Part shown: positions 1 through 9,194 of the stretch, one piece after another
Layout of the letters: every line of letters begins with the position of its first letter
Numbering within the stretch: position 1 is the first letter of the stretch
Source of the DNA: Lactiplantibacillus daowaiensis
GTDB taxonomy: Bacteria; Bacillota; Bacilli; Lactobacillales; Lactobacillaceae
Reading direction: 5' to 3'
Length of the DNA: 64,000 bases
Assembly: GCF_005405085.1 (NCBI RefSeq)
Contig: NZ_BJDJ01000004.1
Coordinates: forward strand, 86,082 to 150,081
Made by a program: the position numbers and the translations under genes
Notes under the pieces: model-generated
What the model was told of the DNA's origin: nothing
Database searches by the model: none
What the model saw: only the letters and a program-made list of their open reading frames with translations

Positions 1-771
1 AGGGGCTAATTGTGCATGTTGCTTCGTATTAGTCACAACCGTTTTCCCGGAATTGCGAGCCGTCACTTTAGTTTTAATATTAAGATTACTAATGATAACG
101 GCACGTGGATTTCTTAAAACTGGGAAAATCCCTTTATGATAGTTTTGCATCCCCGCAATTACTTTAGTCAATTGCAACGTTGGTGCTGGCACTTTGCCAA
201 GTGTATATTTCAAACCAATCACATAAGAATACTCATTCGTAATGTTCATTGATTTTTTGACGGTACTGGTCGCTTTCTCATTGACTCGTTTAAAATACCA
301 GCCCCCTAGAATAACCCCATTAAAGGTTGTTTTAGGGATCTTAACTTGAGCGGTTACGACTTTACTGCCATTTGCTGGCACAACAACTGTCTTACTACCG
401 GACAGTTTGGTTAAATCAGCCATTTTAAATTTTAACGATGAATCAAAACTTTGGGTTGGTTGCACATATTCAATTACCCCATTGCCATTGGTATAAGCTG
501 TATGAATTGCGGTTTGAACTTTAATATCGCGATTCGTCACATTATAAATCACCGTTTTTAACGTTTGTGTCTGGCCAGAATGCATTTTCAAATCAAAAAA
601 AGAATTCTTCTGATTCAATTGATTCTTAGGAATCTTGGCCGCAACACTAAACCCAATATTATTACTTTGAGTAGTCCCGGCGGCTTGAATCGTATGATTA
701 CCACCAATCAAGCCAGCAACTAGGCCAATTAAGACACTCAATCCGATTAATTGTTGTTTAAATCGTTGCAT
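1..771 (-). CDS. WxL-interacting surface protein (DUF916/DUF3324), C-terminus cut by window edge
   Basis: I translated this from ATG at 771 leftward: 257 codons are open to base 1 and no stop is reached, so the gene continues outside the window. The N-terminus is a signal peptide (MQRFKQQ, then a hydrophobic stretch, then an AxA-like IQAAG at about residue 30). After it comes a beta-rich region of the WxL-interacting-protein type (DUF916), with an NVTNRDIKVQTAI segment and a GVILGGWYFKR segment. DUF3324 normally follows a C-terminal membrane anchor in this family. A GGGGGT ribosome site lies 7 bases before ATG. It is 66 bases downstream of a WxL protein gene, the usual Csc-cluster partner; known members bind peptidoglycan and hold WxL proteins at the surface. 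Family call is by pattern recognition. Confidence 0.8.
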   Translation of the reverse strand, partial: MQRFKQQLIGLSVLIGLVAGLIGGNHTIQAAGTTQSNNIGFSVAAKIPKNQLNQKNSFFDLKMHSGQTQTLKTVIYNVTNRDIKVQTAIHTAYTNGNGVIEYVQPTQSFDSSLKFKMADLTKLSGSKTVVVPANGSKVVTAQVKIPKTTFNGVILGGWYFKRVNEKATSTVKKSMNITNEYSYVIGLKYTLGKVPAPTLQLTKVIAGMQNYHKGIFPVLRNPRAVIISNLNIKTKVTARNSGKTVVTNTKQHAQLAP

Positions 772-837
772 TGTTTTGACCCCCATTTTTATCTCAATAT
801 ATGTATACGGATGATGTCATCCATCCGCATTTGACGC

Positions 838-1575
838 TTATGATTGTGGTGTATCAGCTAAATTCCAGTTTAAAGTTGTCGTGTATCCTTGGGCTTTGAC
901 GCTGTTAGCCGGAATCGTTAATTGAATATTGCTTGGGTCAATTTGATCTACCGTGACCCCAGCACCATCGCCAGCTGCCGCGGCCATTAACGTGTTACTA
1001 GTACCGTCTAAAACGTCCGCAATTGGGGCGGTCGTCACATTATTGGCATCTGCACCAGAGTGACCCAGTGTCCCAGCACCCAGTGTCAACGTCGCACCTT
1101 TAACAATTGACCCATCGTCACCCTTTAGGTTATTCGGTGCCGACACATCGAGATGCCAACCAGCATTAGTCCCCCGCACATCAGAAACTTCAAAAACAGC
1201 TTTATTATTCCACAACGTACTCGTATCAGCGGAATTATTACCATCTGATGAATCAACATAATTGGCTGGAATCGTCGTTGCGTTTAAAACATCGATTTGA
1301 TGTGTCCCAAAGTCAAGCTGATTGGTGACGTAGATCAATGATAACCCACCCCCAGCTGCAGCCCCGTTATTACCATCGCCGCCAGGAACTGACGTGTCAG
1401 GATTATTGGGATCAACCGGATCAATCGTACTGGTACTACCCGTAAAGCTCGCAGTCACTTTGGTATCCCCAGTCGTTGACGCATTACTAGTATTTTCAGC
1501 ATGGGCAACCATCGGTGTCATCGCTGATAACAGCAACGCGCCAGAGACTAATACACTACCTAACATTTGTTTCAT
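838..1575 (-). CDS. WxL domain cell-surface protein
   Basis: A 245-residue secreted protein. Residues 1-26 form a signal peptide ending in AHA. A Thr/Ser/Asp/Pro/Gly-rich spacer follows (about 27-75), and then the WxL domain, which carries both diagnostic motifs: GWHLDVSA in the middle and LNWNLADTP at the C-terminus. WxL domains attach proteins non-covalently to the Gram-positive cell wall. The start has a strong AAAGGGGTG ribosome site. The next gene downstream is a DUF916 partner, so this is the start of a Csc-type surface complex whose remaining members lie outside the window. An extended -10 (TGGTATAAA) lies near 1628-1636 upstream. Ligand unknown; roles in plant-polysaccharide or host binding have been proposed for the family. 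Confidence 0.88.
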   Translation of the reverse strand: MKQMLGSVLVSGALLLSAMTPMVAHAENTSNASTTGDTKVTASFTGSTSTIDPVDPNNPDTSVPGGDGNNGAAAGGGLSLIYVTNQLDFGTHQIDVLNATTIPANYVDSSDGNNSADTSTLWNNKAVFEVSDVRGTNAGWHLDVSAPNNLKGDDGSIVKGATLTLGAGTLGHSGADANNVTTAPIADVLDGTSNTLMAAAAGDGAGVTVDQIDPSNIQLTIPANSVKAQGYTTTLNWNLADTPQS

Positions 1576-1772
1576 GAAAATACACCCCTTTTAATATTTT
1601 TGAGCCGCTCAATAGTTAACATTGGACAATTTATACCACGAATAGTGGCCAAGTTACGTTTGACACGGACTGCTTGCATTTCACATTATCATTATGCTAT
1701 CTAGATATAAATAAATCATTTATTCGCACATATATTCAATTGTTTGTAAAACAAATTAACACAGCTAACATT

Positions 1773-1816
1773 AAAAAACGCAACCAACCGTGATTATTCA
1801 CGATCGATTGCGTTTT
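1773..1816 (-). terminator. dlt operon terminator
   Basis: On the minus strand a stem AACGCAA...TTGCGTT with an inner CGTGA/TCACG pairing and an ATAA loop is followed by a run of T. It lies directly after the dltD stop and faces the WxL gene's upstream region. Confidence 0.8.
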
Positions 1817-1824
1817 AAACAACT

Positions 1825-3108
1825 CTATTTAGTTTCGTAACTGGTCAACTGATTAGGATCAAGTTGTTGCCATTGTTTACTATAAAACTTGTCGTTAATC
1901 TGGTAAGTTGGTGTCTTCTGTTTTTTACTCAAGAATGGATTGACCTTTTGATCAACCGCTAACCAACCACGCCAGCCCAAGTGAATCGTGTCGGTCATGA
2001 AGTAATCTTCACCACCGTCTTGACTCAAATCACAAATATTGGTGAATCCTTGGCTTTCCAATTGATACCGAATCTTCTTATCAAATTGTGCGATCATGTT
2101 CATCGATAACCCAGTATAGTTAGCCCACCGTTGATTAATTGGTGGAATGATAAACATCACATTGGTATTGTTCTTCGCAAATTGATTTAAGACTAATTGG
2201 AAGTCAGCAAATTCAGGTGACTTGGTGTAATTCAAGTGAGTTTGCGAATTTGCTAACCGTTTGTAGTTACGCCGTAATTGTGTCTTCCAGAATTTGTTAC
2301 TAATTTCCAAATCATTAGAAGTCGTTTGTTGTTTCCCAATTTTACCAGCTAATTGATCCAACTGATTAAAGTTGTAAGTTGCTGGTAATTGTGTCTCTTG
2401 GTGATTAACATTGTTTAAATTCTTGCTCGCAATCCCAAATTTGGAGAAGAATTCATCTTCACTGCCTAAGACCCGTGCTTTATAGTTGATATAAGCACGT
2501 TGGGCAGCCGTTGGTTTGAAGCCAGCCGCGACCCGGGCTAAAGCGCCAGCTAAAACTTTATCAGAAGAACCGGATGGCATTTGTAGTAACCGCTTAGCGG
2601 CATATCGATCCATCGCAGTATTCTTTTCCGTTTGCAACCAGTCAGTGGTTTGTAACGGTGAGTAGTAATAGCCAAACGCATCTTTCCGCGTCCCTTGTGG
2701 TACGAACCATTGTGGCGAAATAACAAAGACAGCTTTCTTATTTGTTAACTGCTTTTTAACCGATTGCATCACGAAGTATTGGGTTAAAGATTGAGTACCA
2801 CGCGCCCCCAGCAAAAATGGCCGATAATTCCGATGGTACTTCGCTGCCAAAACGGACGGATGCATTGGATCAAATCGTGACCATTCTGAAGAACCAAAGA
2901 ACGGGACATACTTATCATCAAGTGCTTGCCGCTTAATCAAGCGACCTTTCAACACATTGGGTGATAAAGAAACCGCAGCTTTTTCTTCAGTTGTTTTTGA
3001 CACATGATTTAATCCAAACGAGAATGGTGAAAGCAGAACGGCCAATAATAAGATGGCTGCCAAAATAATTGGGCCAAAAATCTTAAAAAGGCGTTTTGAA
3101 ACGCTCAT
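1825..3108 (-). CDS. dltD: DltD, D-alanyl-lipoteichoic acid biosynthesis protein
   Basis: A 427-residue protein with one N-terminal membrane segment (about residues 8-33) and an extracellular SGNH-hydrolase-like domain. The nucleophile motif GSSE is at 72-75 and the C-terminal catalytic DTIHLGW block at about 373-379, as in characterised DltD proteins. It takes part in the last outer-face steps moving D-alanine onto lipoteichoic acid. The ATG overlaps the dltC stop by 4 bases, so the two are translationally coupled. It is the last gene of the operon. Length is normal for the family. Confidence 0.97.
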   Translation of the reverse strand: MSVSKRLFKIFGPIILAAILLLAVLLSPFSFGLNHVSKTTEEKAAVSLSPNVLKGRLIKRQALDDKYVPFFGSSEWSRFDPMHPSVLAAKYHRNYRPFLLGARGTQSLTQYFVMQSVKKQLTNKKAVFVISPQWFVPQGTRKDAFGYYYSPLQTTDWLQTEKNTAMDRYAAKRLLQMPSGSSDKVLAGALARVAAGFKPTAAQRAYINYKARVLGSEDEFFSKFGIASKNLNNVNHQETQLPATYNFNQLDQLAGKIGKQQTTSNDLEISNKFWKTQLRRNYKRLANSQTHLNYTKSPEFADFQLVLNQFAKNNTNVMFIIPPINQRWANYTGLSMNMIAQFDKKIRYQLESQGFTNICDLSQDGGEDYFMTDTIHLGWRGWLAVDQKVNPFLSKKQKTPTYQINDKFYSKQWQQLDPNQLTSYETK

Positions 3109-3341
3109 TGCATGCTCTCAACCTTTGCAACGATTTTAGCTGGGGTATCCCATTCTGAACGTTCAAATTCAGAAACTGGGACTTCGATACCAAGTTGGTT
3201 TTGTAATTCTAGTAATAATTGAACTGAACCCATTGAATCTAAGATACCTTCATCAAATAAATTCGTGTCCATATTGCCAGAAACGTCTTCACCTGTTAAA
3301 TCTTGTAAAATTGAAAGAACTGTTGATTGTGTTTCGTCCAT
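3105..3341 (-). CDS. dltC: DltC, D-alanine--poly(phosphoribitol) carrier protein
   Basis: A 78-residue acidic acyl-carrier-like protein. The DSMGS motif places the 4'-phosphopantetheine-bearing serine at residue 36, where DltA loads D-alanine as a thioester. Four-helix carrier length is typical. The ribosome site is AAGGGGAGTAATTATC before ATG. It lies 34 bases after dltB and overlaps dltD by 4 bases. Confidence 0.97.
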   Translation of the reverse strand: MDETQSTVLSILQDLTGEDVSGNMDTNLFDEGILDSMGSVQLLLELQNQLGIEVPVSEFERSEWDTPAKIVAKVESMQ

Positions 3342-3375
3342 GATAATTACTCCCCTTAATTGTAAGTTTTATTTT

Positions 3376-4590
3376 TTATGGCCGGGCGCTAAAGAATAGC
3401 GTATTTAGGAATCCTGAGAAAATCAAGAAACTAAAGCAGACCACGTTAAACGTTAAGAAAATTGCGAAGTATTCCGTAAATTTGTTGTGTGGAATTTGTG
3501 CTTGATGTTTCTTTTTGAAACGTAACCAAGCATCGTTGATCACCATTGCAAACCCATGGAATAGCCCGTAAACGATATAGTACCAAGTTTCCCCGTGCCA
3601 GAACCCCATGATTAACATATTAATCACGTAAGCGACGTTGGCAGTCGTAACCCGACTCTTAAAGATCTTATGCTTCATCATGAAGAAAACTAACCGCATA
3701 TAGATGAAGTCTCGGAACCAGAAGGACAACGTCATGTGCCAACGATTCCAGAAGTCTTTAATGTTTTTAGATTTGAAGGGTTGGTTAAAGTTCATTGGGG
3801 TTTCAATCCCCATCAAATAACTGACCCCGACAGCAAACAAACTGTAACCGGCAAAGTCGAAGAACAAATCCATACTGTAGGTATACATGACACCTAGCAA
3901 GGCCCAAGAAATGCCATGTGCTTGTAACGCCGCATGTTCAACGGCTGGTAACATGACCGTCCCAAAGATATAGGCCAAGATGAATTTGTAGAAGAAGCCG
4001 AGAAAGACGTAACGAACCCCTTTTTCAACTAATTCTAAATACTTCGAACGCGTTGGGACACTCTCATAATCTTTAATGAAGCGCCGATACCGATCAATTG
4101 GCCCCGAAGAAATTGTTGGGAAGAACAGTAAGAACTGTCCAAACAAAATCGGATGGAATTCTTTGATCGTCCCATCACGCGTTTCCATGATGGTTTGCAC
4201 AACTTTAAAGGTTAAATAGGAAATCCCCAAGAACCCGATAATGGAACTAGCGCCATGGTGTACGGCCGGCGTAATTTTAACAATGGCAAGTGGAATAATT
4301 GCTAAAATCACGCTAACCACGAAAATCCAGCCTTTATTCGGCGAATCGGGACGCTGTCGATACCGCGAATATAACCAAACTAAACAGATTTGGTAAACCA
4401 AGTAGATGATTAAGGCAATCCCGGTGCGCCACTTAACGCCCCCGAAGGTCAACATTAAGAACACAAACGAGATGACAGATTCATAAATGTGTGAACGCCG
4501 ACCGTAAAGTAAACCAATCATCAACGGTAACAGAGCAATAAATAGTAATAAGAAGTACGTTGGGTTACCGTATGGGTCAAAGGACATCAT
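3376..4590 (-). CDS. dltB: DltB, MBOAT-family D-alanyl transfer protein
   Basis: A 404-residue polytopic membrane protein of the membrane-bound O-acyltransferase family, with about eleven hydrophobic segments. It carries the conserved WNRWHMTLSFWFRDF block and the MGFWHGETW block that includes the invariant MBOAT histidine. It works with DltC and DltD to pass D-alanine across the membrane. The start overlaps the dltA stop by 4 bases (ATGA type). The next in-frame ATG (M2) cannot be excluded as the start. Confidence 0.96.
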   Translation of the reverse strand: MMSFDPYGNPTYFLLLFIALLPLMIGLLYGRRSHIYESVISFVFLMLTFGGVKWRTGIALIIYLVYQICLVWLYSRYRQRPDSPNKGWIFVVSVILAIIPLAIVKITPAVHHGASSIIGFLGISYLTFKVVQTIMETRDGTIKEFHPILFGQFLLFFPTISSGPIDRYRRFIKDYESVPTRSKYLELVEKGVRYVFLGFFYKFILAYIFGTVMLPAVEHAALQAHGISWALLGVMYTYSMDLFFDFAGYSLFAVGVSYLMGIETPMNFNQPFKSKNIKDFWNRWHMTLSFWFRDFIYMRLVFFMMKHKIFKSRVTTANVAYVINMLIMGFWHGETWYYIVYGLFHGFAMVINDAWLRFKKKHQAQIPHNKFTEYFAIFLTFNVVCFSFLIFSGFLNTLFFSARP

Positions 4591-6113
4591 TCTGGGTTGA
4601 CCTCTTTGATAATTGACTTAACATCGATCTTGCCGTTCGGCGTTAATGGCAAGCTCGTTTGATAAACGAACCGTTGCGGAATCATGTATTCCATCATCAT
4701 TCCTTGTAGGTCCTTTTTAATCGCCGTCGTCAAAGCAAAATCACTTTCAAACTCATTTGGCTTTGGTACGACGTAGGCAATCATTTGGGTGACTTTATGC
4801 TCTTTATTGTACTTCGGTACGGCCACCGCTTGTTCAATGTGTTGTTGTTGGCCCAAGAAGTGGTTAACTTCTTCTAATTCGATCCGATAACCATGCATCT
4901 TAATTTGAAAATCAACCCGACCACGGTAACGGAATAAGCCATCTTCATCCATAATCCCAATATCACCAGAGTGATAAGCACGTTGCCCATCAAGCGTAAA
5001 GAATGCTTTTTCTGTCTTTTCAGGATTATTTAAATAGCCCTTAGAAACGCTCGGCCCACTGATGATGATTTCGCCTTCAGTACCGGCTGGCACTGGTTCG
5101 CCATTTTCATCAACAACGATCATCTTCGTATCAGCTTTTGCATAACCGATTGGTAACCGGTCGAACTTGGCTAAAGCTGCATCAGTGATTTCGATTTGGG
5201 TCACCGCAACACATGTTTCAGTTGGACCATAAGTGTTGAAGATCCGTGCTGCTGGGAACCGTTGCTTTAAGGTTGCAGCAGTCTTATGGGTCAATTCTTC
5301 TCCACAGAACAAGAAATGCGTTAAGTTAGGCAAGTGTTCGGCATCAAATTTTGGTTCCAATAAGCAAATATCCATGAAGGACGGTGTTGAGACCCACACA
5401 TTAATTGGTAATTGTGGTAGAGCCGCAAACAATTGCTTAAAATCATCCGTGACTGCTTTTGGTAAGGCAAACAAGGTCCCACCTAAAGCTAAGGTTGGAT
5501 AAACATCCATTACGGATAAATCAAAAGAATATGGTGGTTGTGATAAGGCATTTGGTTGCGCCGGCAACCCAAAGTCATCACTCAACATCCAGTTCACATA
5601 ACTCAATAAGTTATCATGACTGATTTCAACCCCTTTAGGTTTACCAGTTGTCCCAGATGTAAAGATAATATAGTAATCATCGTCACCACTAACCGCATGT
5701 GTTGCTTGGTAGTCAACTGGTGTTGCAAAGATTTGATTCAATTGCGTTGGTGTAATGACTGGCGTTGAGCCAACCCCCGTTGGTAAGTCAACTACTGCAA
5801 TCACCGCAGCTGGTTCTGCAATTTCATTGATCATCGTTAAACGTTCGTTTGGTGAATGCGTATCAATTGGAATGTACGCCCGACCAGATTTAACCACCCC
5901 TAAGAACGTGGCAATCATTTCAAAGGTTTGACCACCAAAAACAATGATTGGTGCTTTAGGCTTCAAATCTAGTGAATCTAAATGCGCTGCTAAAGCATCT
6001 GAATAGGCCTTTAATTCTGCATACGTATGGGTCGTTCCTTGAACGTCATAAACGATCTTGTCCGGTTGAGTCCGGGCAAAGTCATCAATTGTCGTGATAA
6101 TGTTTTTAATCAT
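4587..6113 (-). CDS. dltA: DltA, D-alanine--[D-alanyl carrier protein] ligase
   Basis: A 508-residue adenylate-forming enzyme that activates D-alanine with ATP and loads it on DltC in the cytosol. Visible family motifs: the P-loop-like FTSGTTGKPKGVE, the adenine-binding FNTYGPTE, the YHSGD and YRGR hinge motifs, and a C-terminal catalytic lysine in TPNGKID. Length is that of known DltA proteins. It follows dltX by 46 bases; a weak GGCTTA/TAAGCC hairpin lies in that gap (6143-6154). Confidence 0.98.
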   Translation of the reverse strand: MIKNIITTIDDFARTQPDKIVYDVQGTTHTYAELKAYSDALAAHLDSLDLKPKAPIIVFGGQTFEMIATFLGVVKSGRAYIPIDTHSPNERLTMINEIAEPAAVIAVVDLPTGVGSTPVITPTQLNQIFATPVDYQATHAVSGDDDYYIIFTSGTTGKPKGVEISHDNLLSYVNWMLSDDFGLPAQPNALSQPPYSFDLSVMDVYPTLALGGTLFALPKAVTDDFKQLFAALPQLPINVWVSTPSFMDICLLEPKFDAEHLPNLTHFLFCGEELTHKTAATLKQRFPAARIFNTYGPTETCVAVTQIEITDAALAKFDRLPIGYAKADTKMIVVDENGEPVPAGTEGEIIISGPSVSKGYLNNPEKTEKAFFTLDGQRAYHSGDIGIMDEDGLFRYRGRVDFQIKMHGYRIELEEVNHFLGQQQHIEQAVAVPKYNKEHKVTQMIAYVVPKPNEFESDFALTTAIKKDLQGMMMEYMIPQRFVYQTSLPLTPNGKIDVKSIIKEVNPE

Positions 6114-6159
6114 TGTTGCTTTCCCCCAAATATAATCTAAGGCTTAATAAGCCGCCCCA

Positions 6160-6309
6160 TTAGAATTCATTGTAGATAAACTTAGCTTGGTTGATACCAC
6201 TGTACCCATAGAGATAAACCAAAGCTAACATCACCGCAAAGTAGAAAATTGTGAGTGAGATAAACTGCACGCTTGGTCGTTGAAACCAAACTTTCAATTT
6301 TGCGAACAT
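6160..6309 (-). CDS. dltX: DltX, small membrane protein of the dlt operon
   Basis: A 49-codon gene that I translated directly: it begins MFAKLKVWFQRPSVQF, has one transmembrane segment (about 17-36) and ends in the conserved-type tail KFIYNEF. This size, topology and C-terminal motif match DltX, a short protein found upstream of dltA in Firmicutes and thought to pass D-alanine at the membrane. A very strong ribosome site, GGAGGAGGTG, precedes the ATG. It sits 32 bases after dltE and 46 before dltA. Confidence 0.93.
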   Translation of the reverse strand: MFAKLKVWFQRPSVQFISLTIFYFAVMLALVYLYGYSGINQAKFIYNEF

Positions 6310-6341
6310 CGCTTCACCTCCTCCAAATTAGTCAATCCCCA

Positions 6342-7511
6342 TTAATTTAGATTGCCATTTTGTAATTCATTAAATAATTTTTCGGTCGCCGTTTGGATTG
6401 TCACCGCTGGGCGATAATAATTCGTTAATAATACGACCCCATTTTGACCATTGCTAGACAACATCACTGCAGATTCATAACCATAACCAATCCCATGGGA
6501 GCGGATGCCATTACTTAAGTTATAAACGCCACCGCCATAAGTACTGCTCGTAGCCGCAGTGTGTAAAATCGCCACATTTTGTGGGGTGATCAGCTTCCCG
6601 GTCAAGATGGCCCGTTCCGCTTTAAATAAATCACCAGCACTCATATAAATTTGACCCGTCCCTAACTCGTTGGCCATTTGGGCTTTCGTTTCATGTGACC
6701 GGGTCGCATAAGTCGCCTCAGTTTGTGAGCCACTGTATTTATAAGACTTCGTACTGTGGCTACCTTGACCAGCACTGACAAAGCCCGTATTTTTCAGTTT
6801 CAACGCTTTGATAATATGCTTGGTAAAGTATTGGCGATACGATTCACCGGTCTCTTGCCGGATAATACCGGCTAATAACACGTAATTAACTGGTTGATAG
6901 TTCCATTGGCCAATTTTTGCTGGATCACTCGCTAAGTTTTCAACCGCGTAATCAATCACGCGTGCTTCTGATAACTTTTGTGAAGACCCATTGCCAAAGG
7001 TCAACCCGGAATCCATGTCTAACAGCCGTCGTAACGTAATCTGCTTAGCACCGCCAATTCCAGGATAATACTTGGAAAGTGGATCACTCAGCTTGATTTT
7101 ACCGGCCTGGACCAATTGCATGACACAGGCCGCCGTTAACGACTTTTGAATCGACAAGATTTGATATTTAGACAACGCGACATTTTGACGACTTGTCGCT
7201 TCATCCGCATAACCAAAACCTTTTTGATAAATCACGTGATTATTCTTAACAACTAACGCCGTCCCCACAAACTTAGTCATTGTTAAGAGTTCCGTGATTT
7301 TTTGATTCGAAGTTTCGGTCTTGGAAAAGTGCTCTTGCGTCACTTTTCGTTTTAACTTTTTCTTTTTAGCGGCAATTTTGCGTTTCTTGCTTTTCTTAAC
7401 CGCTTTTTTTTGAACTTGCACCGATCGATCAGCGGTGTGTACGTAATAAAAGGTACCGCCAATGACGACCAAGCCCAATAAGGTGTAAATGAATAGTTTA
7501 AATCGTTTCAC
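6342..7511 (-). CDS. dltE: DltE (PbpX2-type), serine-esterase of the beta-lactamase/PBP fold in the dlt operon
   Basis: A 389-residue protein with an N-terminal membrane anchor (about 7-24), a very Lys/Arg-rich juxtamembrane stretch (35-56) and an extracellular serine beta-lactamase-like domain. SIQK at 120-123 gives the Ser-x-x-Lys nucleophile pair. Tyr205 sits in NYQP in place of the usual YxN, and the third KTG-type motif is not evident. In L. plantarum the homologous protein has been reported as a D-alanine esterase acting on lipoteichoic acid rather than a carboxypeptidase; as I recall, its Ser, Lys and Tyr lie 8 residues further along, consistent with orthology. The start is GTG, because an in-frame stop lies three codons upstream. 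Confidence 0.86.
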   Translation of the reverse strand: MKRFKLFIYTLLGLVVIGGTFYYVHTADRSVQVQKKAVKKSKKRKIAAKKKKLKRKVTQEHFSKTETSNQKITELLTMTKFVGTALVVKNNHVIYQKGFGYADEATSRQNVALSKYQILSIQKSLTAACVMQLVQAGKIKLSDPLSKYYPGIGGAKQITLRRLLDMDSGLTFGNGSSQKLSEARVIDYAVENLASDPAKIGQWNYQPVNYVLLAGIIRQETGESYRQYFTKHIIKALKLKNTGFVSAGQGSHSTKSYKYSGSQTEATYATRSHETKAQMANELGTGQIYMSAGDLFKAERAILTGKLITPQNVAILHTAATSSTYGGGVYNLSNGIRSHGIGYGYESAVMLSSNGQNGVVLLTNYYRPAVTIQTATEKLFNELQNGNLN

Positions 7512-7533
7512 AAGCCATTAACTCCCCCATTAG

Positions 7534-7743
7534 TTAATTGATTACGAACCTATTCCTCATGACCGCCGTAATAAAACCAGTGCGTGATAACTTCGATTCA
7601 TCAAATAGTCTACCAATTTTGAAAATAGAATCATCGTTTTCACCTGAAAACTTCAAATTGTTGCCTATTCGTGTCTTAAAGACACATTCTTGTAACGGTT
7701 TTGTAACATGACCGTTAACGAGCACGGTTTGTCGTCGTCCCAA
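7534..7743 (-). CDS. Hypothetical 69-residue leader ORF at the head of dlt
   Basis: An open frame of 69 codons begins with TTG at 7743 behind an excellent AGGAGGTG ribosome site (5-base spacing). It ends 22 bases before dltE and is the first ORF after the probable dlt promoter. The product starts MGRRQTVLVNGHV, is basic (many Arg/Lys), has no membrane segment or signal peptide and matches no family I know. It may be a small conserved protein or a leader peptide whose translation affects dlt expression. The ribosome site and position are seen; function is unknown. Confidence 0.5.
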   Translation of the reverse strand: MGRRQTVLVNGHVTKPLQECVFKTRIGNNLKFSGENDDSIFKIGRLFDESKLSRTGFITAVMRNRFVIN

Positions 7744-7785
7744 TGATTCACCTCCTCAATTAATACTAGCACCCGTGATATTTTA

Positions 7786-7823
7786 TTTATAATATATCGA
7801 AACAGTTTGTCGAAAAATCGACA
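7786..7823 (-). promoter_or_regulatory. Probable dlt promoter with a dyad over the -35
   Basis: Minus-strand -35 TCGACA (7808-7813), 16-base spacer and -10 TATAAA (7786-7791), about 40 bases ahead of the leader ORF. The -35 is one arm of a perfect dyad, TGTCGA-4-TCGACA, at 7808-7823, a possible operator. Confidence 0.55.
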
Positions 7824-7922
7824 GCCGGGAAGTTCAGTTAATAAACAAAATGTTGCTAGTTATGATGGTTCCAGTATGCCAATTTGTGCAGACCGGTAAA
7901 AGCAAGGTTCACTGAAATTAAA

Positions 7923-7937
7923 CTGAGAAATTCTCAG
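7923..7937. repeat. Short perfect dyad between dnaJ and dlt
   Basis: CTGAGAA-A-TTCTCAG, 7-base arms around one base, about 100 bases upstream of the dlt promoter and just past the dnaJ terminator. It lacks a T tract, so it is not itself a terminator. Operator or hairpin role unknown. Confidence 0.35.
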
Positions 7938-7943
7938 ATAAGC

Positions 7944-7982
7944 AAAAAAAAGCGTCTCACCAATGATTTGGCGAGACGCTTG
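7944..7982 (-). terminator. dnaJ terminator
   Basis: Minus-strand stem AAGCGTCTCGCC/GGTGAGACGCTT followed by eight T. It lies immediately after the dnaJ stop. Confidence 0.9.
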
Positions 7983-7989
7983 CAACCGG

Positions 7990-9129
7990 TTAGTTATTGA
8001 ATAACTTATCAAAAAGTGAACTCTTACCATTGCCAGCAACTGTTTTACCACTTGCTTTAGCAAAGGTCTTCAACGCTTCTTTTTGACCCTTATTTAATTT
8101 AGTTGGGGTTTGGATCGATACCGTGACTTGTTCATCACCAGTACCATTACCACGCAACTTAGGTGCACCCTTACCACGTAAACGGAAGGTCGTCCCGGTT
8201 TGCGTGCCGGCTGGAATCTTCATCTTCACGTCACCGTGAACGGTCTTAACGCGAACTTCATCGCCCAAAGCGGCTTGAACAAAGTCGATTGGTAGCTTGA
8301 AGTAAATCGTCGCACCATCACGTTCAAATTCATCACTAGGTTCAACCCGGAAGATAATGAAGAGATCCCCATAAGGGCCGCCATTAGCACCGGCTTCCCC
8401 TTGATTTTGCAACCGCATTTGTTGGCCTTCTTCAACCCCGGCTGGCACGGTCACTTTAATCGAGTGACTTTGTTCCGTATGGCCAGAGCCACCACAAGTC
8501 GCGCACTTGTCTTGGATTTCTTTACCAGTCCCATGACAAACATCACAAACTTGTTGGCTCATCATCCGACCTAATGGCGTATTAGTTTGAACTTGAATAT
8601 AACCGCTCCCATGACATTTCGAACACGTTACTGGTGACGTTCCAGGCTTAGCACCTGAACCACCACAAGTTTCACATTGTTCTTCACGGTTATAAGTAAT
8701 GTTGGTTTTCTTACCAAAAATGGCATCTTCAAATTTCAACGTCATTTCATATTGTAAGTCACGACCTTGTTGTGGTGCCGTTGGATTAGGTCGGCGACCA
8801 CCACCACTACCACCAAAGAACGAGCTGAAAATATCTTCGAAGCCGCCGCCACCAAAGCCACCGAAGTCTTGGCCGCCAAAGCCGCCAGCGCCGCCACCAA
8901 AACCTTGTTGACCACCGGTAGAACCAAATTGGTCGTATTGGGCCCGCTTTTGAGGATCACCTAATGTTTCATACGCGTCATTGACTGCTTTGAACTTGTC
9001 TTCGGCGCCTGGTTCATGGTTCAGATCAGGATGGTACTTTTTTGAAAGCTTACGGTAGGCTTTCTTAATTTCATCTTGACTGGCATCTTTTTCGACACCC
9101 AGAACCTTATATAAGTCTTGTTCTGCCAT
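7990..9129 (-). CDS. dnaJ: DnaJ co-chaperone
   Basis: A 379-residue type I Hsp40. Order: J domain (1-70) with HPD at 33-35, a Gly/Phe-rich linker (about 75-112), a zinc-binding region with four CxxCxGxG repeats ([32 protein letters not shown]), then the C-terminal substrate-binding domains. It stimulates the DnaK ATPase and delivers clients. The ATG has an AGGAGGT ribosome site. A strong terminator and its own likely promoter separate it from dnaK. Confidence 0.99.
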   Translation of the reverse strand: MAEQDLYKVLGVEKDASQDEIKKAYRKLSKKYHPDLNHEPGAEDKFKAVNDAYETLGDPQKRAQYDQFGSTGGQQGFGGGAGGFGGQDFGGFGGGGFEDIFSSFFGGSGGGRRPNPTAPQQGRDLQYEMTLKFEDAIFGKKTNITYNREEQCETCGGSGAKPGTSPVTCSKCHGSGYIQVQTNTPLGRMMSQQVCDVCHGTGKEIQDKCATCGGSGHTEQSHSIKVTVPAGVEEGQQMRLQNQGEAGANGGPYGDLFIIFRVEPSDEFERDGATIYFKLPIDFVQAALGDEVRVKTVHGDVKMKIPAGTQTGTTFRLRGKGAPKLRGNGTGDEQVTVSIQTPTKLNKGQKEALKTFAKASGKTVAGNGKSSLFDKLFNN

Positions 9130-9165
9130 CGTAACCTCCTAATGATCCTTAATAAAGTCTCATTA

Positions 9166-9194
9166 ATACTAGCATATTTAACGCAAAAAGCCAA
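9166..9194 (-). promoter_or_regulatory. Probable dnaJ promoter
   Basis: Minus-strand -35 TTGGCT (9189-9194), 17-base spacer and -10 TAGTAT (9166-9171). The -35 lies in the 3' arm of the dnaK terminator. No CIRCE sequence is visible here. Confidence 0.5.

Noticed and set aside
7860..8063. 67-codon minus-strand frame crossing the dnaJ stop and terminator
   Set aside because: It runs through the terminator hairpin in another frame and has no ribosome site.
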